From NCBI GenBank assembly GCA_010015655.1, contig ML976724.1:81817-145816 (forward strand): a stretch of 64,000 nucleotides of DNA, written 5' to 3'. The notes below the pieces were generated by a model that made no database searches, was not told the origin of the DNA, and saw only the letters and a program-made list of their open reading frames with translations. The DNA comes from Bimuria novae-zelandiae CBS 107.79 (lineage: Eukaryota > Ascomycota > Dothideomycetes > Pleosporales > Didymosphaeriaceae). Position 1 is the stretch's first letter. Each line of letters begins with the position of its first letter. Position numbers and translations under genes: made by a program. This document shows, piece by piece, positions 22,032 to 33,368 of this stretch.

Positions 22032-24701
22032 CTACGCCTCCACCCCCTCCACCTTTCTCAAAAACTCCTTCACGCGCCCGACATCCGCACCTTCAAGCGG
22101 ATCACTATCCAGCGCCTGCACCAGCAAATCCAGCACGCTGTCCACCCTATCTTCGTCCACTTTCGTGCACAGCGACACGACTTTCCTGTACATGACTTCG
22201 AGCTGGCCGTCTTTCTCCTTCAGCATGCTGCTGCGCTCCGCAAGCTTGCGGTTCACTTTCGTGTACACTTCTAGCTTATTCCTCAGCGTAGCTATCGATG
22301 GGAGGCTAGCCAAGAGCGACGAGTTCGTTTGCGTGAGGAAAGCTGCGTCGGCGGGTAAGGGCGTATTTAGATAAGCGGGTCCGTCAGAGGCTTTGCGGAT
22401 GAGAAGGTCGCCTGCGCCGAGCAGTTGGTTTGGCAGGTCTGAGGCTGAGATCGCGAGATTGGAGCCTTCGATGTCGGCGTAGCCGATCTGCCGTATTTGG
22501 TCAATGTTCGCGTCTGTGGAGACGGCGAGGCTCTTGCGTTGAAGATCAACCCAGCGTCTTAGATTGGATATGCGCTTTGCGCGGTCTTGTCGCGCGCGCA
22601 TGCGTGAGCGCAGATTGTCTAGGCGTTGTGACTCTGTCTTCTGGAGGGCCGAGAGCTGCGCGATGGCTTCGTTGGTGCGATCAATAGTGTCTTGTTTGAG
22701 CCGTGCTTCTTGTGTAAATTGCATGCTTGCACTCTGCAAGAAGCTGTTCATGACTTCGGATTGTTAGCAGGACAGCTTTCAAGGACTATTTGCTGCACCT
22801 ACGTGGTTGTATCTCCTTGCTGGTTTCCTCGACCTTACTCAACGGCGCTTTGCCTTTACTGGGGCTGCTGACCGCGGTAGGTAAGTCGGCATTTGCGTCG
22901 CTGCCAACACCAAAGTCTATAGGCCGAGTGCCTTTGTGGTTCGGTATTGTAGGATCCGCTTGAACTTCCATCAACTGTGATATTATATTCCTGTTACCTA
23001 TTCTGGCTGCGAGGTTCAGCGCAGTGTTGCCAGCTTTATCCCGAGCGTTCACCATGTCTTGCATAAATCGCATCAGCCCGATAGGCTTGGGCCCATTGCC
23101 ATTCCCTTCGTATGCGGAGTGGGTGGCGCCAATGTTACTTCGCACCAAGTACTCCAACAGAGCCTCGAGGTAGTACTTGCTTGATGCTGCGCGGCCTTTG
23201 ATGGCGCAAGTAACAGCGATGTGGTGCAAGATGGTCCGACCTTGAGCATCGCGTAGTTCAATCAGCGGAGCCAAAATTTCAAGTGTTTCAGGAAAACAGC
23301 TATGATCCAAACTGTTGTTGACTGAAACGGCGCTCATCAATGGCGTCTGGCCCGCCGCATTGCCTCTGAACATGTTCGCGCCTTTAGATACCAGAAGACG
23401 CATCAGAGACACACGTGCCAATGTTGCTGCCCAGTGCAAAGCCGTGTTTGAACTGTTGTCAATGGGCATATCGAGGTCGGTCCCAGAGAGGTGCAGAATG
23501 GCGGGATGATGGCTAAAGTCTGTGCGTGACTGGTCGGCGAAAAGGTCGGTGAGCATAGCCTGTTTTTCCTCGGAAAGCTTGTCACTTGGGTGAGGTAACG
23601 GTGGTAATGCCGTGGGTACCTCGCCGTCGGGAGTGGTGACAGGCTGGCCTGTTTGATAGAACGACTCATTCGGCTCCGTGGGAGAGCCAGGGTCATACAT
23701 TACTGCGTCGCCTCCGTTCGGCTGTGGTTGCAAAACTGGTTCGTCTTGAGACGGGCGCATCCTTTTCCGAGGTGGTTCCTGGATATCGTCCACACCTGTC
23801 CCATATGCTGAATCCGTGTGGCCATTCGTAGCGCCAAAACTGCGCTCAGATGCAAGGCTCGGAACGCTCTGCTGGCTGCTTGCGCGGAACGATTCCTGGC
23901 TTCCAATGGGATTTTGCGAAGGTCGACCTATGGATCTTCGTCCTTGTGAAGAACTCGCAGGACGAGGCGGGGCGGGCGAGTTGAGTCTGGCGACTTTGTT
24001 CATGGCGGCGAGAGCACTTGTGGCGGTTGATGATATGTTTGAAAAAAAGGTGCCACCCACACCCTGGCTCCCCGCGCGGCCGTCCATGCTCTGGGTGTAG
24101 AAGCGTTTTCTGTTTGCTGCCATGGCCTGCTCCTTGGTCGGCGTCTCAATGCCCTGTCCCTGATTCCCATCTGCACTGACATCGTAGTCCAGCAATGGGC
24201 GGAGGATATCCTCTACGCCGTACTGTCGACAGAACTCCCTCCCCCGGCGGTAGTTGATCCAGGTGCCCTGATACTTTCCGTAGCCACCCTGAACCTTTTC
24301 GTGCTCACCCGTCAATATCTCCTTTTCGAGCACCTTTGTGCGCTTGCCCTTGTCGACGCCTGCGACCTTGAGAATCTGAGTCGCGTTGAGCCATCCGTCG
24401 GAGCGCCGGCGCATGACGGCCACGCGATTCACCTCCATTTCGTACACGGAGACGCCCGAGTAGACGGCCTGGAGAGATTAGCAAACATGTAGAGCATGGT
24501 CCGCACCATGCGCACCGTGTATATCTGCGGCTTCTCCATCGAGTGCTGCTGGTAGCCCGGGTTGGCGTCGGAGAAAGAGCGGTTGAACGAGGGCGCGGCC
24601 ATGGCACCGTGGGCGCCGTGCGGCGAGTGGGCATACATTTGGGGCTGCGACGACGAGCCCGAGGGGAAGGACTGAGCAGCCGACGGACGCGCGACTTGCA
24701 T
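22032..24701 (-). CDS. mbp1: MBF-type cell-cycle transcription factor, APSES plus ankyrin (Mbp1/Res2-like)
   Basis: Mbp1/Res proteins bind MCB elements (ACGCGT) and drive G1/S genes together with Swi6. Exons in order: 24701-24516, 24468-22803 and 22753-22032, giving 857 residues. A Ser/Pro/Gln-rich leader of about 60 residues precedes the APSES DNA-binding domain (about 63-155: VYEMEVNRVAVMRRRSDGW, LNATQILKVAGVDKGKRTK, GGYGKYQGTWI). Ankyrin repeats follow in the middle (NTALHWAATLARVSLMRLLV, QGRTILHHIAV, AGNTALNLAARIGNRNIISQ), then a coiled coil in the last exon (QEARLKQDTIDRTNEAIAQL). The introns are 47 and 49 nt; the second joins IQP to LMNSFLQ through a split codon. The start at 24701 was chosen because upstream in-frame sequence lacks family features. 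Confidence 0.92.
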
Positions 24702-25046
24702 GCTGCCGCTGCTGCTGCGGAAAGCGGTGTGTGTGTGTGGAGCGATGCTCAGTCGGCGCGGCGCGGCGCAGCGCAGCCGGGACGTCACGATACAATACAC
24801 GCTGCTGCAATGGGCGCTCGATTAGCTGGCACACGCGCGCGCACTGCGGGCTTCAATCTGGGCTGTCGGCGTGGGCTGCGGTGTGCGATTGCCCGCTGGG
24901 GTGGGGAAGCGGTCGCGATTGCCTTGGTGGAGCGGAGAGGGAAGGCGCGTCTTTCGTGCGCGTCCTGCAGCGCGCTGATTGGACGCGTCACTCGGTTCAC
25001 AATCACCATCACTCTCCAGCCAGGTGCAGCACATCATCCATTCCTC
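24702..25046. promoter_or_regulatory. Shared divergent promoter of the APSES factor and LYR-type gene
   Basis: These 345 bp separate the two divergent start codons, so both promoters lie here. A (GT)n run is near 24727-24738 and CG-rich alternating sequence near 24830-24845. The CCAAT/MCB pair is listed separately. Confidence 0.6.
24978..24988. promoter_or_regulatory. CCAAT box next to an MCB element
   Basis: ATTGG (reverse CCAAT) is directly followed by ACGCGT at 24983-24988. ACGCGT is the classic MluI cell-cycle box bound by Mbp1/Res-type APSES proteins. Its place in the promoter shared by such a gene suggests autoregulation. It is nearer the LYR gene start, so it may instead serve that gene. 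A single hexamer is weak evidence. Confidence 0.4.
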
Positions 25047-26330
25047 ATGCAGGTACAGCTACCGCCGCAGACCGTGTCCAGTCTCAAGTCTGTTCATCTG
25101 CTGCGCGCCCTGCTCCGCGAAGCCTCGTACCTTCCCGATGCGAACGCCCGCCAGTACTTCCGTCGCTACATTGTAAACCGCTTCAGAGCTTATCAGCCCG
25201 CCCAGAATGCCTCCTCTTCCTTACACGCAAAGGCCGTCGAGAAGCACCGCCACCGCTTTGGCAAGCGAAGGCACATCTCCGTCATCGAGCAGCGTACGCA
25301 GCTCATGCAGCGCAAGGCAAGGAAGGGGCTGAACTACCTGCGCCTCGCGAATCTGGGACACTATCGATGTCTGCGGAAGATACTGTACTTCACGTATGGT
25401 CGCATTGGGACGCGAAAATATGTTTTGCTGGACCATCTGTTGCGCCCAGACGATCCAACCGCTGTGCAGGAGCCGTCCCCGTTGCAGAAGCTCTACTACA
25501 GCAACGAACGCTTCCTCTCGTTCTTCGACGCGCCCAAAAAATCCAAATCTGATAGTTACAGCATCCACATCTCGGATCGTTATTCCAGACTCAGGACAGC
25601 CATCAAGGCACAGCATCACAAGGAAGTCGCCCTAAATCGCGAACTCAAACGCTCCTACCTCCTGACACCCATCAACAACATCTGGGAACGTCCGATGCCA
25701 ATAAAGCGAGCTCGCAATAATGTGCGGAGATGGTATGCCGAGACAATGACGAGACTACTGCCACCCCTCCCGACTGAGGAATTCGAATTCGTCAAAGCCA
25801 TGGCCGAGGGGACAAAACGACCAAGCTTCGTCAAGCGCCGTTCACCTGCTATCGAGCTTCGCCCTGTAGAGGAGGTACCGGAAGTGGAGCAGTTCACGAA
25901 GCTCGTACAAGACGCCCTCGCTCTAGAAAAACCGAGCAGGTTTGACGCACGAGCGGACACCCTTCGTCCAAACCGCCGCCTCATGAGACGCCTCTATACC
26001 GACCTGCTGGGATTCTGCAGCAAGTTGGAGTGGAATGAAAGCTTCAAGAAGTGGGAGTCTGTATGGGGCAACCGTCTACAAGGAATCAACTCTCAGGTCA
26101 GCTCTGAGGCAGCTGATCTTTTCGCCGGAGTAGATGCCAGTGGCAAAGTGCCCCAGCAGCAGTCCGAACTCCACGATGTAGCAGCTCAAAAACACAACGC
26201 GGATCTCAAAGCCCGTCTCAAAGACTACCAGAAGAGCAAGCCCAAGAAAGAGAGGCATACGACCTTGCCATTCTACACCGAGTTCTTGCCTCCGGACCAC
26301 CCTATCCGCAAAGCAGCGGGTGCGAATTAG
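25047..26330 (+). CDS. LYR-type (Complex1_LYR-like) protein, probably mitochondrial
   Basis: A single exon encodes 427 residues from ATG 25047 (MQVQLPPQ). The N-terminus carries an LYR-like helix: LLRALLREASYLPDANARQY, then FRRYIVNRFRAY. The Leu-Leu/Tyr-Arg motif followed by conserved Arg and Phe residues is the mark of LYR proteins, which act as assembly factors or acyl-carrier-protein partners in mitochondria. The basic middle (KHRHRFGKRRHISVIEQRTQ) is unusual for small LYR proteins and matches a longer fungal subgroup. The open frame extends upstream through the promoter, but a start there would overlap the divergent gene and lacks conservation. Mitochondrial location is inferred. Confidence 0.7.
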   Translation: MQVQLPPQTVSSLKSVHLLRALLREASYLPDANARQYFRRYIVNRFRAYQPAQNASSSLHAKAVEKHRHRFGKRRHISVIEQRTQLMQRKARKGLNYLRLANLGHYRCLRKILYFTYGRIGTRKYVLLDHLLRPDDPTAVQEPSPLQKLYYSNERFLSFFDAPKKSKSDSYSIHISDRYSRLRTAIKAQHHKEVALNRELKRSYLLTPINNIWERPMPIKRARNNVRRWYAETMTRLLPPLPTEEFEFVKAMAEGTKRPSFVKRRSPAIELRPVEEVPEVEQFTKLVQDALALEKPSRFDARADTLRPNRRLMRRLYTDLLGFCSKLEWNESFKKWESVWGNRLQGINSQVSSEAADLFAGVDASGKVPQQQSELHDVAAQKHNADLKARLKDYQKSKPKKERHTTLPFYTEFLPPDHPIRKAAGAN

Positions 26331-26526
26331 GAACAGAAAGGAAGGGACCGATCGGCAAGTGGGGCAGGAGTACCCCTCGCAAAAACGGTCGTGCCGACAA
26401 CACGACCCGGGCGGACGACATAGGGCGCGAAAAGTGCACACCACCAAGCACACGAATTCTTCTCCAAATAAATAGTCTTGGGATTGCCAGACTCACAATT
26501 CTGCCGCGCAACGCAAACCATCAATC

Positions 26527-27177
26527 ATGGCGTCCGACGGATACACAATCCGCCACGCGACGCGTGAAGGTACGTGCGAGATACCAAGCTCTAGACATAC
26601 CCGTGACACCGTCACTCCAGCTGATACACTGATAACGCATGGTGTATAGGCCGATTCCTTTTCCTATAACTCTGATATTGCAGCATTTCTAACGTCTTGC
26701 ATAGATGTCGACACCATCTACTCCCTCATCCACGAGCTCGCCGACTACGAAAAGGCAGCTTCATCCGTAAAGGCCACGCCCGAGATCCTTGCGAAAACGC
26801 TCGCATTCCATGACCCTTCCGCACCTGACTCCTTCACGCCCGGCTACGCGCGCACCTTCTTGCTCATCGCTCCCGACAACGAGGTCGCTGGCATGGCTCT
26901 TTACTTCTACAATTACAGCACCTGGACTGGGGTACCTGGTGTATATCTTGAAGACCTTTTCGTCAAGCCCAAGTACAGGAAGAGGGGCTACGGCAAAGCG
27001 TTGATAAAGGCATGCGCGAAGGAAGTCATCCGGATCAACGGACAAAGGCTGGAATGGAGTTGTTTGGACTGGAACACGCCGAGTCTGAAGTTCTATGAAA
27101 GTTTGGGTGCGACACGGAAGAAGGAATGGGTTGGACTACGAGTAGAGGGTGAGGCTTTGCGGAAGTTAGCGGCTTAG
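26527..27177 (+). CDS. GNAT acetyltransferase, spermidine/spermine N1-acetyltransferase-like
   Basis: Two exons, 26527-26569 and 26705-27177, encode 171 residues. The 135-nt intron has donor GTACGT, a TCTAACG branch and CATAG acceptor. The short first exon gives MASDGYTIRHATRED. The acetyl-CoA-binding motif A is VYLEDLFVKPKYRKRGYGKA, and motif B is LEWSCLDWNTPSLKFYESLG; both are close to eukaryotic diamine acetyltransferases, which acetylate polyamines. Length agrees with that family. The true substrate cannot be read from sequence; thialysine or other amines are alternatives. Confidence 0.82.
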
Positions 27178-27872
27178 CTATCGAAGAGTTGTCGGTCGCG
27201 GCTAGGCCTCGCGTCTGCAGTGCCCCTCTCATCAATAAAACACAGCTTGGCGGCGTTCATCTCTCGCCCTGGTCACCTACCCTGGTCCCCTTATCCTAGC
27301 TTGGTGTTCTTGTATGACCGCCAAGTGACGGAAAGATCCACAAATCCTAGAATCGCATCACGCGTGGCCATTCACCATCCCACGCCCCAAGGAAATATTC
27401 CTAAACCCACCAAACAAAGGGGCGGAAAGTGACATGGGGAAACCCGACCATGATTGCATTTCGGCGGTGGGCCGCTTTGGTAATTTGTCCGCGCCCGGAA
27501 CATGTTTCCGAAACACTGGGTGCACGCTAAAGGGCTTTTGGGGTCTAAACACGTCGACGCACAGCCCTTACCCGTTGATAGCGTGTCGCCCTATCGGTTT
27601 GACAACGGCAAACAACAACCTGGAACATTTTGAACCCCTGTTTTCACGATGAAGGCCAGAGGCGAAAAATTGCTAACGGAGTAATTACTGCACAGGTTGA
27701 TTGCGTGCAAAGGAGGCTGCAATTTGCCGTGTACATAAGAGATGCTGTAGTTATCCCTCGATGAAAGGGTTTTGTTGATCCACAGATACATTCACTCTTT
27801 TACATTGTTCAAGTCCTATCTATTGCTCAGTGAGCGTCCATTCTTTATCATTTATATCTACGTTTCGCGAAC
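27178..27872. other. Spacer and pectin lyase promoter
   Basis: No gene. It contains GCCAAG at 27320-27325, a match to the PacC site GCCARG, about 550 bp upstream of the pectin lyase. pH control of such enzymes is common in fungi, but one hexamer is weak support. Confidence 0.35.
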
Positions 27873-29303
27873 ATGAAGTTCGCTGCTGCTCTCGCGCTTG
27901 CGGGCGCCATGGCGGTCGATGCCGCTGTACTTGGAGAGCGGGCTGCGTACGCCGTCAAGGGCAAGCCTGAAGGTTAGTTTGTTTTGACTTGTTGAGACTT
28001 GCTTGATATAAGATCGCAAATACTGACTCGTCAATTAGGTTTCGCTACCGGCACCACTGGAGGTGGAAGCGCTGCCTGCGTCGTCCCATCCTCCACCGCC
28101 CAACTGAAGACCTGGCTTGCTGACAACGTTGCCCGTTGCATCGTTCTTGACAAGGGTAAGTCTCCCGAATACAATACGATTTTCTCTTTCTTCGTTTGGA
28201 CGCTAGAATCCTATGTTCGAGTCAGGGAGACATCCGTTGATTACCATACCTACACCTATGAGACAGACGCTGATTCCTGTGAACAGAGTTCAACTTCAAG
28301 GGCTCCGAGGGCAGTGTCACCGAGAACGGATGTCGGCCCGCCTCGAACAAATGCCCCGGCAAGGGTGGACAGGATGCTATCAACAAGGCCAGCTGGTGCA
28401 CCAACGGCAACGCCGGTGCGGGCGTGACGACCATCAAGGTCACGTACGACAAGGCAGGTGTCGCCGGCCTCACTGTCGGTTCCAACAAGTCCATCATCGG
28501 TGTGGGTTCCAAGGGTGTCCTCCGTGGAAAGGGTCTCCGCATCGCCAACGGCGCAAAGAATGTCATCATCCAGAACATCCACATTACCGAGCTGAACCCT
28601 CAGTACATTTGGGGTGGTGATGCCATCACTTTGGACGGGACGGACTTAGTTTGGATCGGTAAGCCCTCCGCTTCCTCGCTCCTTTCTACCAGATCAACAA
28701 CAAAACACGGCTAACACCTCCGACTGTCTAGACCACAACAAGTTCTCCCTCATCGGCCGCCAGATGATCGTCCTTGGCAACGGCGCCTCCAACCGCGTGA
28801 CCATCAGCAACAACGAGTTCGACGGCGTCACCTCCTGGTCCGCGACCTGCGACGGTCGCCACTACTGGGCCATCTACCTGACCGGCTCCAGCGACCTCGT
28901 CACCATGAAGGGCAACTACATCCACCACACGTCGGGCCGCTCGCCCAAGACCGGTGGCAACTCGCTCATCCACGCCGTCAACAACTACTGGTACGCCAAC
29001 TCCGGCCACGCCTTCGACAACGGCGCCGGAGCCAACGTCATCGCCGAAGGCAACGTGTTCCAGAACGTCGTCACCCCGCTGCTCGAGAACAAGGGCCAAT
29101 TTTTCGGCGGCCCGAGCACCGCCGCGAACGCGGTTTGCGCGGCAAACTTGGGACATACCTGCGTGACGAACTCTTTCGGCTCCTCGGGCACGCTTGGTGG
29201 AACGAACACTGGTTTCCTTGCCAAATTCAAGGGCAAGTCTGTCGCCAGTGTGTCTGCGGCGAGCACTGCTCCTTCGACGAAGGCTGGTGTTGGCAAGATC
29301 TAA
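27873..29303 (+). CDS. Secreted pectin lyase (polysaccharide lyase family 1)
   Basis: Pectin lyase cleaves methylated homogalacturonan by beta-elimination outside the cell. Four exons: 27873-27972, 28039-28155, 28287-28658 and 28732-29303, giving 386 residues. A signal peptide ([17 protein letters not shown]) ends near residue 17. The mature start [11 protein letters not shown] and the Cys-rich [20 protein letters not shown] are typical of fungal pectin lyases. Core motifs are [57 protein letters not shown] and HTSGRSPK, the last holding the catalytic-region Arg. All splice borders are consensus and the frame is intact. Pectate lyase is less likely given the pattern [11 protein letters not shown] and the Cys arrangement. 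Confidence 0.93.
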
Positions 29304-29723
29304 AGTGGGGAAGATGGGTTCTGTTGAATTTAATTCTCTCGGGCTTTGTGCCATACTTGTGGATGCTCACGGCTGCGGCGGTGCAGGTTAGTGTGTAGTG
29401 TCCAGTTTGCAGTTTGTAAATACTTCTTCTATTCTTCATCTACATTAATCGAATCAATTAATTTGGCTTGCCATCCGACGTCTATGACTTCCAGGAAGTG
29501 TGGAAATAACATACCCATCAACTGAAGCTGATGAATCGGCGTATGTTCATTGGTAGTGAATATTTGTTCTCCTGAGAACTAGGATCAATAGCGGAATCGA
29601 TGTTCGAGAGGCCGAGTGAGGAAGTGTGGACAGAAGTGGAAAGCGAGGCTGTTATGCGCGGAGCAGCAATGAGATCAGCACGAGGATGACGGTGACCGTG
29701 AGGACTACACGACAGGAGAAGTG
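29304..29723. other. Spacer between pectin lyase and the minus-strand relic
   Basis: Only 3' flanks of the two facing genes; nothing else seen. Confidence 0.4.
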
Positions 29724-30691
29724 TCACATCGCATCCTGGAGCTCTTGCACCTTCTCGGTATCCTCTCCGCTTTGTGTGCGAAGTGTCGTCGGCCACTCTC
29801 CTTCCCAGTATTCGCGCCCTGGAAGTCCAGGCGAGGTAAATACATCGATGATATTCGTCTGTGAGTCATAAAGGTCGAACTTCGGTAGTTCTATCGACTC
29901 GTAAGCAATCTCCTCCGGTAGCCATCGTACTATACTGTCGACCGGAATCTGCCCGACAAGTGCCAGTCCCACGATATCATCTGCTTCTGCTAGATCTGCT
30001 AGCGTTCCGTTGAGCCATTGATAACTCGCGAAGTCTGCAATCCAATCCGCAGGACGAGATGGATGCCGTCCGACGTCGTATTTCCGATACGTGTACAAGT
30101 ACTCGATGTGCAGTGCACGGTGACCATCAGGGTCAATCGCCTGATACTGGTGGAATAGCAGCCGGGCAGCTAAGCTAGCGAATAGAAGTATCTGAGGCAG
30201 ATCCGTGCGAATGCCAGCTTTCAAAGACTCTGGACGGTGGTTGCTGCTAAGGTAGCCAGAGAGGTGCTCCCGGGCCGGGTCACAAAGCTCGGCGAGACTC
30301 GCAACATCTGTCCCGTTCTTCTTGGCCAGGAACTGTTCCACGATGATGCCGATGCCGAATTCGAGCAGGTACAAGGAATATAGATCATCGGTTCCGATGA
30401 TTTTAGGCCGCTTTTCGAGAATGAAGTTTTCCAGCGTTCGTGTGATGGTTGGGGCCGCTCCGTGGTTGATTTGTTTGGAGACGGCGAGGATGGAGGTGGT
30501 TGTCGTCGGGCGGAGAAGTATGAGTGGTCCTCACTTTCCTGCGGTGCCCAGGGGAACTTGCTTGAGTTCTCGTGGAACTTGTTCGTAGACCATGAGACGC
30601 AGCTCTATGGGAGGGCCATGAAGGGAAACGGCTTTGGAGAAGTTGACTGTTTTGAGGTGAAGATGCTCTTCATCATTGACATCATTGACAT
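29724..30691 (-). pseudogene. Fungal F-box-like hypothetical protein, broken by a frameshift and a stop
   Basis: Read on the minus strand from ATG 30691, the N-terminus gives a Ser/Lys-rich leader and PKPFPFMALP, then shifts frame near 30608 into IELRLMVYEQVPRELKQV. LPxELRLMVYExxPR is the start of an F-box-like motif common in fungal hypothetical proteins. An in-frame TGA (30533-30531) follows. Beyond it the same frame continues with LLRPTTTTSILAVSKQINHG and TITRTLENFILEKRPKIIG, which belong to the same family, and runs open to TAA at 29724. The facing intervals are too short to be introns. Two separate lesions in an otherwise well-kept family pattern suggest a young pseudogene. The exact family has no name I can give. 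Confidence 0.65.
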
Positions 30692-31631
30692 AATTTTCCC
30701 TGATGCTTGGGGAAGTAGAACCGAAGAGTGTGGAGTTGGTCGTGAACTCGGGGAGGCAGGGGTCTTATGTGGCGGAGAGAAGACGCCAAGATGGACTTCC
30801 AGTTGGCGCGGCCACGATATCTTTCACTGAATTGTATAGATCGGTCGGCTCTGACCAGATTTGGCTATGGTGAAAAAGCGTAGGGCTAGGACCCCTAACT
30901 AGTCAAAAAGCAGGGGCATTATATCCTAGTGTGTTACGGTGTGCCCTTCCGTTGTTGTAGTTATCGTCGCGTTTCTTGGTTGCTGCGTGTCGCATGACAT
31001 CTGGATCTATTCATGTCGGAAGACAATAACAGAAAAGCTTGACCCAGCTGCGATCAGCAAACGCATTTTGGTTTATGCAAACAACCAAACAGCTCTATAT
31101 TTAAAAGCTCAACATGTCTCGCCCCCAGCTCGGAATAGAGTATCCATCTATTAGCTTTCGTGAGCAACGCTCGCGAGTAAAATCGTCGCAGTTCGGCCTC
31201 GCCGATAGTTATTGTCTACGCTCGAAGTATCTATCATCGCCGTGTATAAAATGGTTTTTACTGTTTTCCGAAACGCAAATACACGCAAGCTGTTTCCTGG
31301 TTGTGCCGTGAGTGTACGATGTTCACTTGATAGTGCGGTTGAAAATGCTTTATCCAGGAAACATCGTGAGAGCACGTATATAAGGACTAACTGTGATAGT
31401 CAACCTCAAGAAGAACAAGCCCCACGTAGCCTTCCATCGTCACTTGCCTGGCATACACCCAACTTCACCCAGACACGACCAAAAAAACGCAATCACAATC
31501 AGACCCAAAGACAGCAGACGAACAGCCTTGTTTCGCATCAAAAGTTACAGCGAAACACACTCCCATAGTTGAGCTCAGCCTGTACGTATATATCTCTTCG
31601 AATTCTCCCGAAATTGTCACCCAGTGCTCCT
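30692..31631. other. Spacer without a recognised gene
   Basis: AT-richer sequence between two broken genes. A CA-rich, T-poor leader-like stretch (31430-31560) precedes the ATG at 31632. No domain is seen in the short frames. Confidence 0.4.
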
Positions 31632-32363
31632 ATGGCGGAGTACCCTGCTGTTCGTAGCGTTGGGTTTCACACCGACCACAACGAGCTACAGCTCGAGGAG
31701 CGCCTCCAATCAATAGTAGACTATCACAACTCCCAGGCGACAAACATTAAGCAGCTTATTTCCCACAACTACTTCACGGTCACTGTAATAGACCCGCCGT
31801 CAAAATCTTTGGCGCTCTTGCAGGACCTGCATCGCTCCGCCGTCGCAACGCTCATCTGCGAGACTCCTACCGCCCAGAAGCACTCCATGCCCATACCTAT
31901 CGCCCCGCAAGCCTTTGGTACTGGGCCAGAACAGCGGTGGGCGGGCCTCTCGCCCGCCGAAATCCGCGCTGGTCCCATCCGCGAAGAATCCGACGTCCAC
32001 CAGGCCGAGAAAGAAATCGAAGCCAAGGTCATACGCCGGAGAATTAGCATGAACGTGAAGAACGGAAGGGCATATTTCGCGCGAGACTGAGTTGGCCGCC
32101 CTGCAAGAGTACGGCCAGGAGTGGCTGGAGACCTTGGAGGGTTTGGGCGAGGAAGATGACAGTGCTGTTTTCACCCGGGATATGGAGGTAGAAACGGACA
32201 GCGACGTGAAATGGCGGACGGAAGCGACGACGAGGAGACGGAGGAAGTGGATGACCACGATGACGACGAATATCAAGGTGAGTCAGAAGACTTCTCCGAG
32301 TGGGAAGACCCTGACGACCATGATTATGAGTCCCTAACTTACCCCTTTCTAGATGAGGACTGA
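31632..32363 (+). pseudogene. Unknown acidic-tail protein with two compensating frameshifts
   Basis: No known family. From ATG 31632 the frame encodes about 150 residues (ELQLEERLQSIVDYHNSQAT; HQAEKEIEAKVIRRRIS) and meets TGA at 32088-32090. Coding-like sequence continues one base on: ELAALQEYGQEWLETLEGLG and EEDDSAVFTRDMEVETDSD. Near 32212 it returns to the first frame for an acidic tail (DDEETEEVDDHDDDEYQ). A fully consensus intron (donor GTGAGT at 32278, CCCTAAC, acceptor TTCTAG ending 32352) then joins to a short final exon ending DED and TGA 32361-32363. The clean terminal intron shows this was a real gene. A one-base insertion and a one-base deletion explain the rest; a sequencing error cannot be excluded. 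Confidence 0.5.
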
Positions 32364-33368
32364 AGCTCGAGCTCGATGTCGTCGGGGGACCCTGTTGGCA
32401 TCCACCTCTACCAGGACATAACGAGCTTTTTCACCTTCGAACATCGAATTACAGGATGAGTGATGTAGTAATTTCTCAGCTGCTGTAAATTCAAACAATA
32501 CATCTCCTTTGGCAAATTATATTCCAATGTGAAGTGAAGTGACAGTGATGTGCGACGTAGACGTCATGCGACATTTACCTCCAACACCTCGGCACGTCAG
32601 AACCAAGACGCGCTAGCCGTTAGTGTCGCGGCGCGGTGCCCCCAGCCTCCCCTCCAAAGTCGAACGAACAAGCGCTCGCCAAATGATTTTTCGAGTATTC
32701 AATCTTCTCGTATCGGCGAGCGCGCGCCAGGGGCACAGCAGTCTGCAGTCATTGGGACCTCCATTTTGCCTCTCCCAAGCCCCATGCGCCCTCACCGCAC
32801 GCGTCTCCGCCCTATTTTTGTTTTAGTATACCCTTCTATTACTGTAAGTATTACGTTTCTTGCTTGATATTTATTACATGATCTATTTAGCTCTTTAGTG
32901 ACGATAAAATCAAAGCTCGAAAGCTCGACATAGGACACCACTCACCGACTTCAGTTAAACAAATGTTTCCGAGCAGACGCTTACGCCGCATTCCTTCGAG
33001 GATCAAGCTCCTAGGACTTTAATCTAAATATTACCTATAGCCTATGTTGAAAGCTGCCGGAATCACTCCGAAATCCTTTCGTGTTAGAGAACGTCCAATA
33101 GCGGGACTACCTACGGTACTGTTTGTTGGCAGGTTCATTGATGATTTCTGGATCTTGACACTGATTGGGCATCTCAAACGCAAGAGTAAAGATAGGCCGC
33201 GACATTTTACCAGCATGATGTTTGTTACCCACTCCAGGACTGGGCTGTGTGCCATTGGATGTTGATAATGATTAAAGAGAGGGTGAGCTACGGACGCGAC
33301 CCTTACACGCATTCAACTCTGTATCTTAGCTTTGCGACTCTCCAGTTCGGCTGCTTACAAATTCTACA
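32364..33368. other. Spacer and thioredoxin-reductase-like gene promoter
   Basis: No gene recognised. The frames present on both strands near 32550-32870 and 33030-33310 lack domains or splice structure. Confidence 0.4.

Noticed and set aside
24543..25046. N-terminal extension of the LYR-type protein to 595 residues
   Set aside because: It would start inside the divergent APSES gene and its translation is low-complexity; the ATG at 25047 precedes the first conserved sequence.
28728..29354. 208-codon minus frame inside pectin lyase exon 4
   Set aside because: Antisense shadow of the catalytic exon with Val/Ala/Gly-rich composition.
32229..32337. Frame-shifted basic continuation of the acidic-tail gene
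   Set aside because: The Thr/Arg/Met-rich reading is the wrong frame; the acidic frame continues across a consensus intron.
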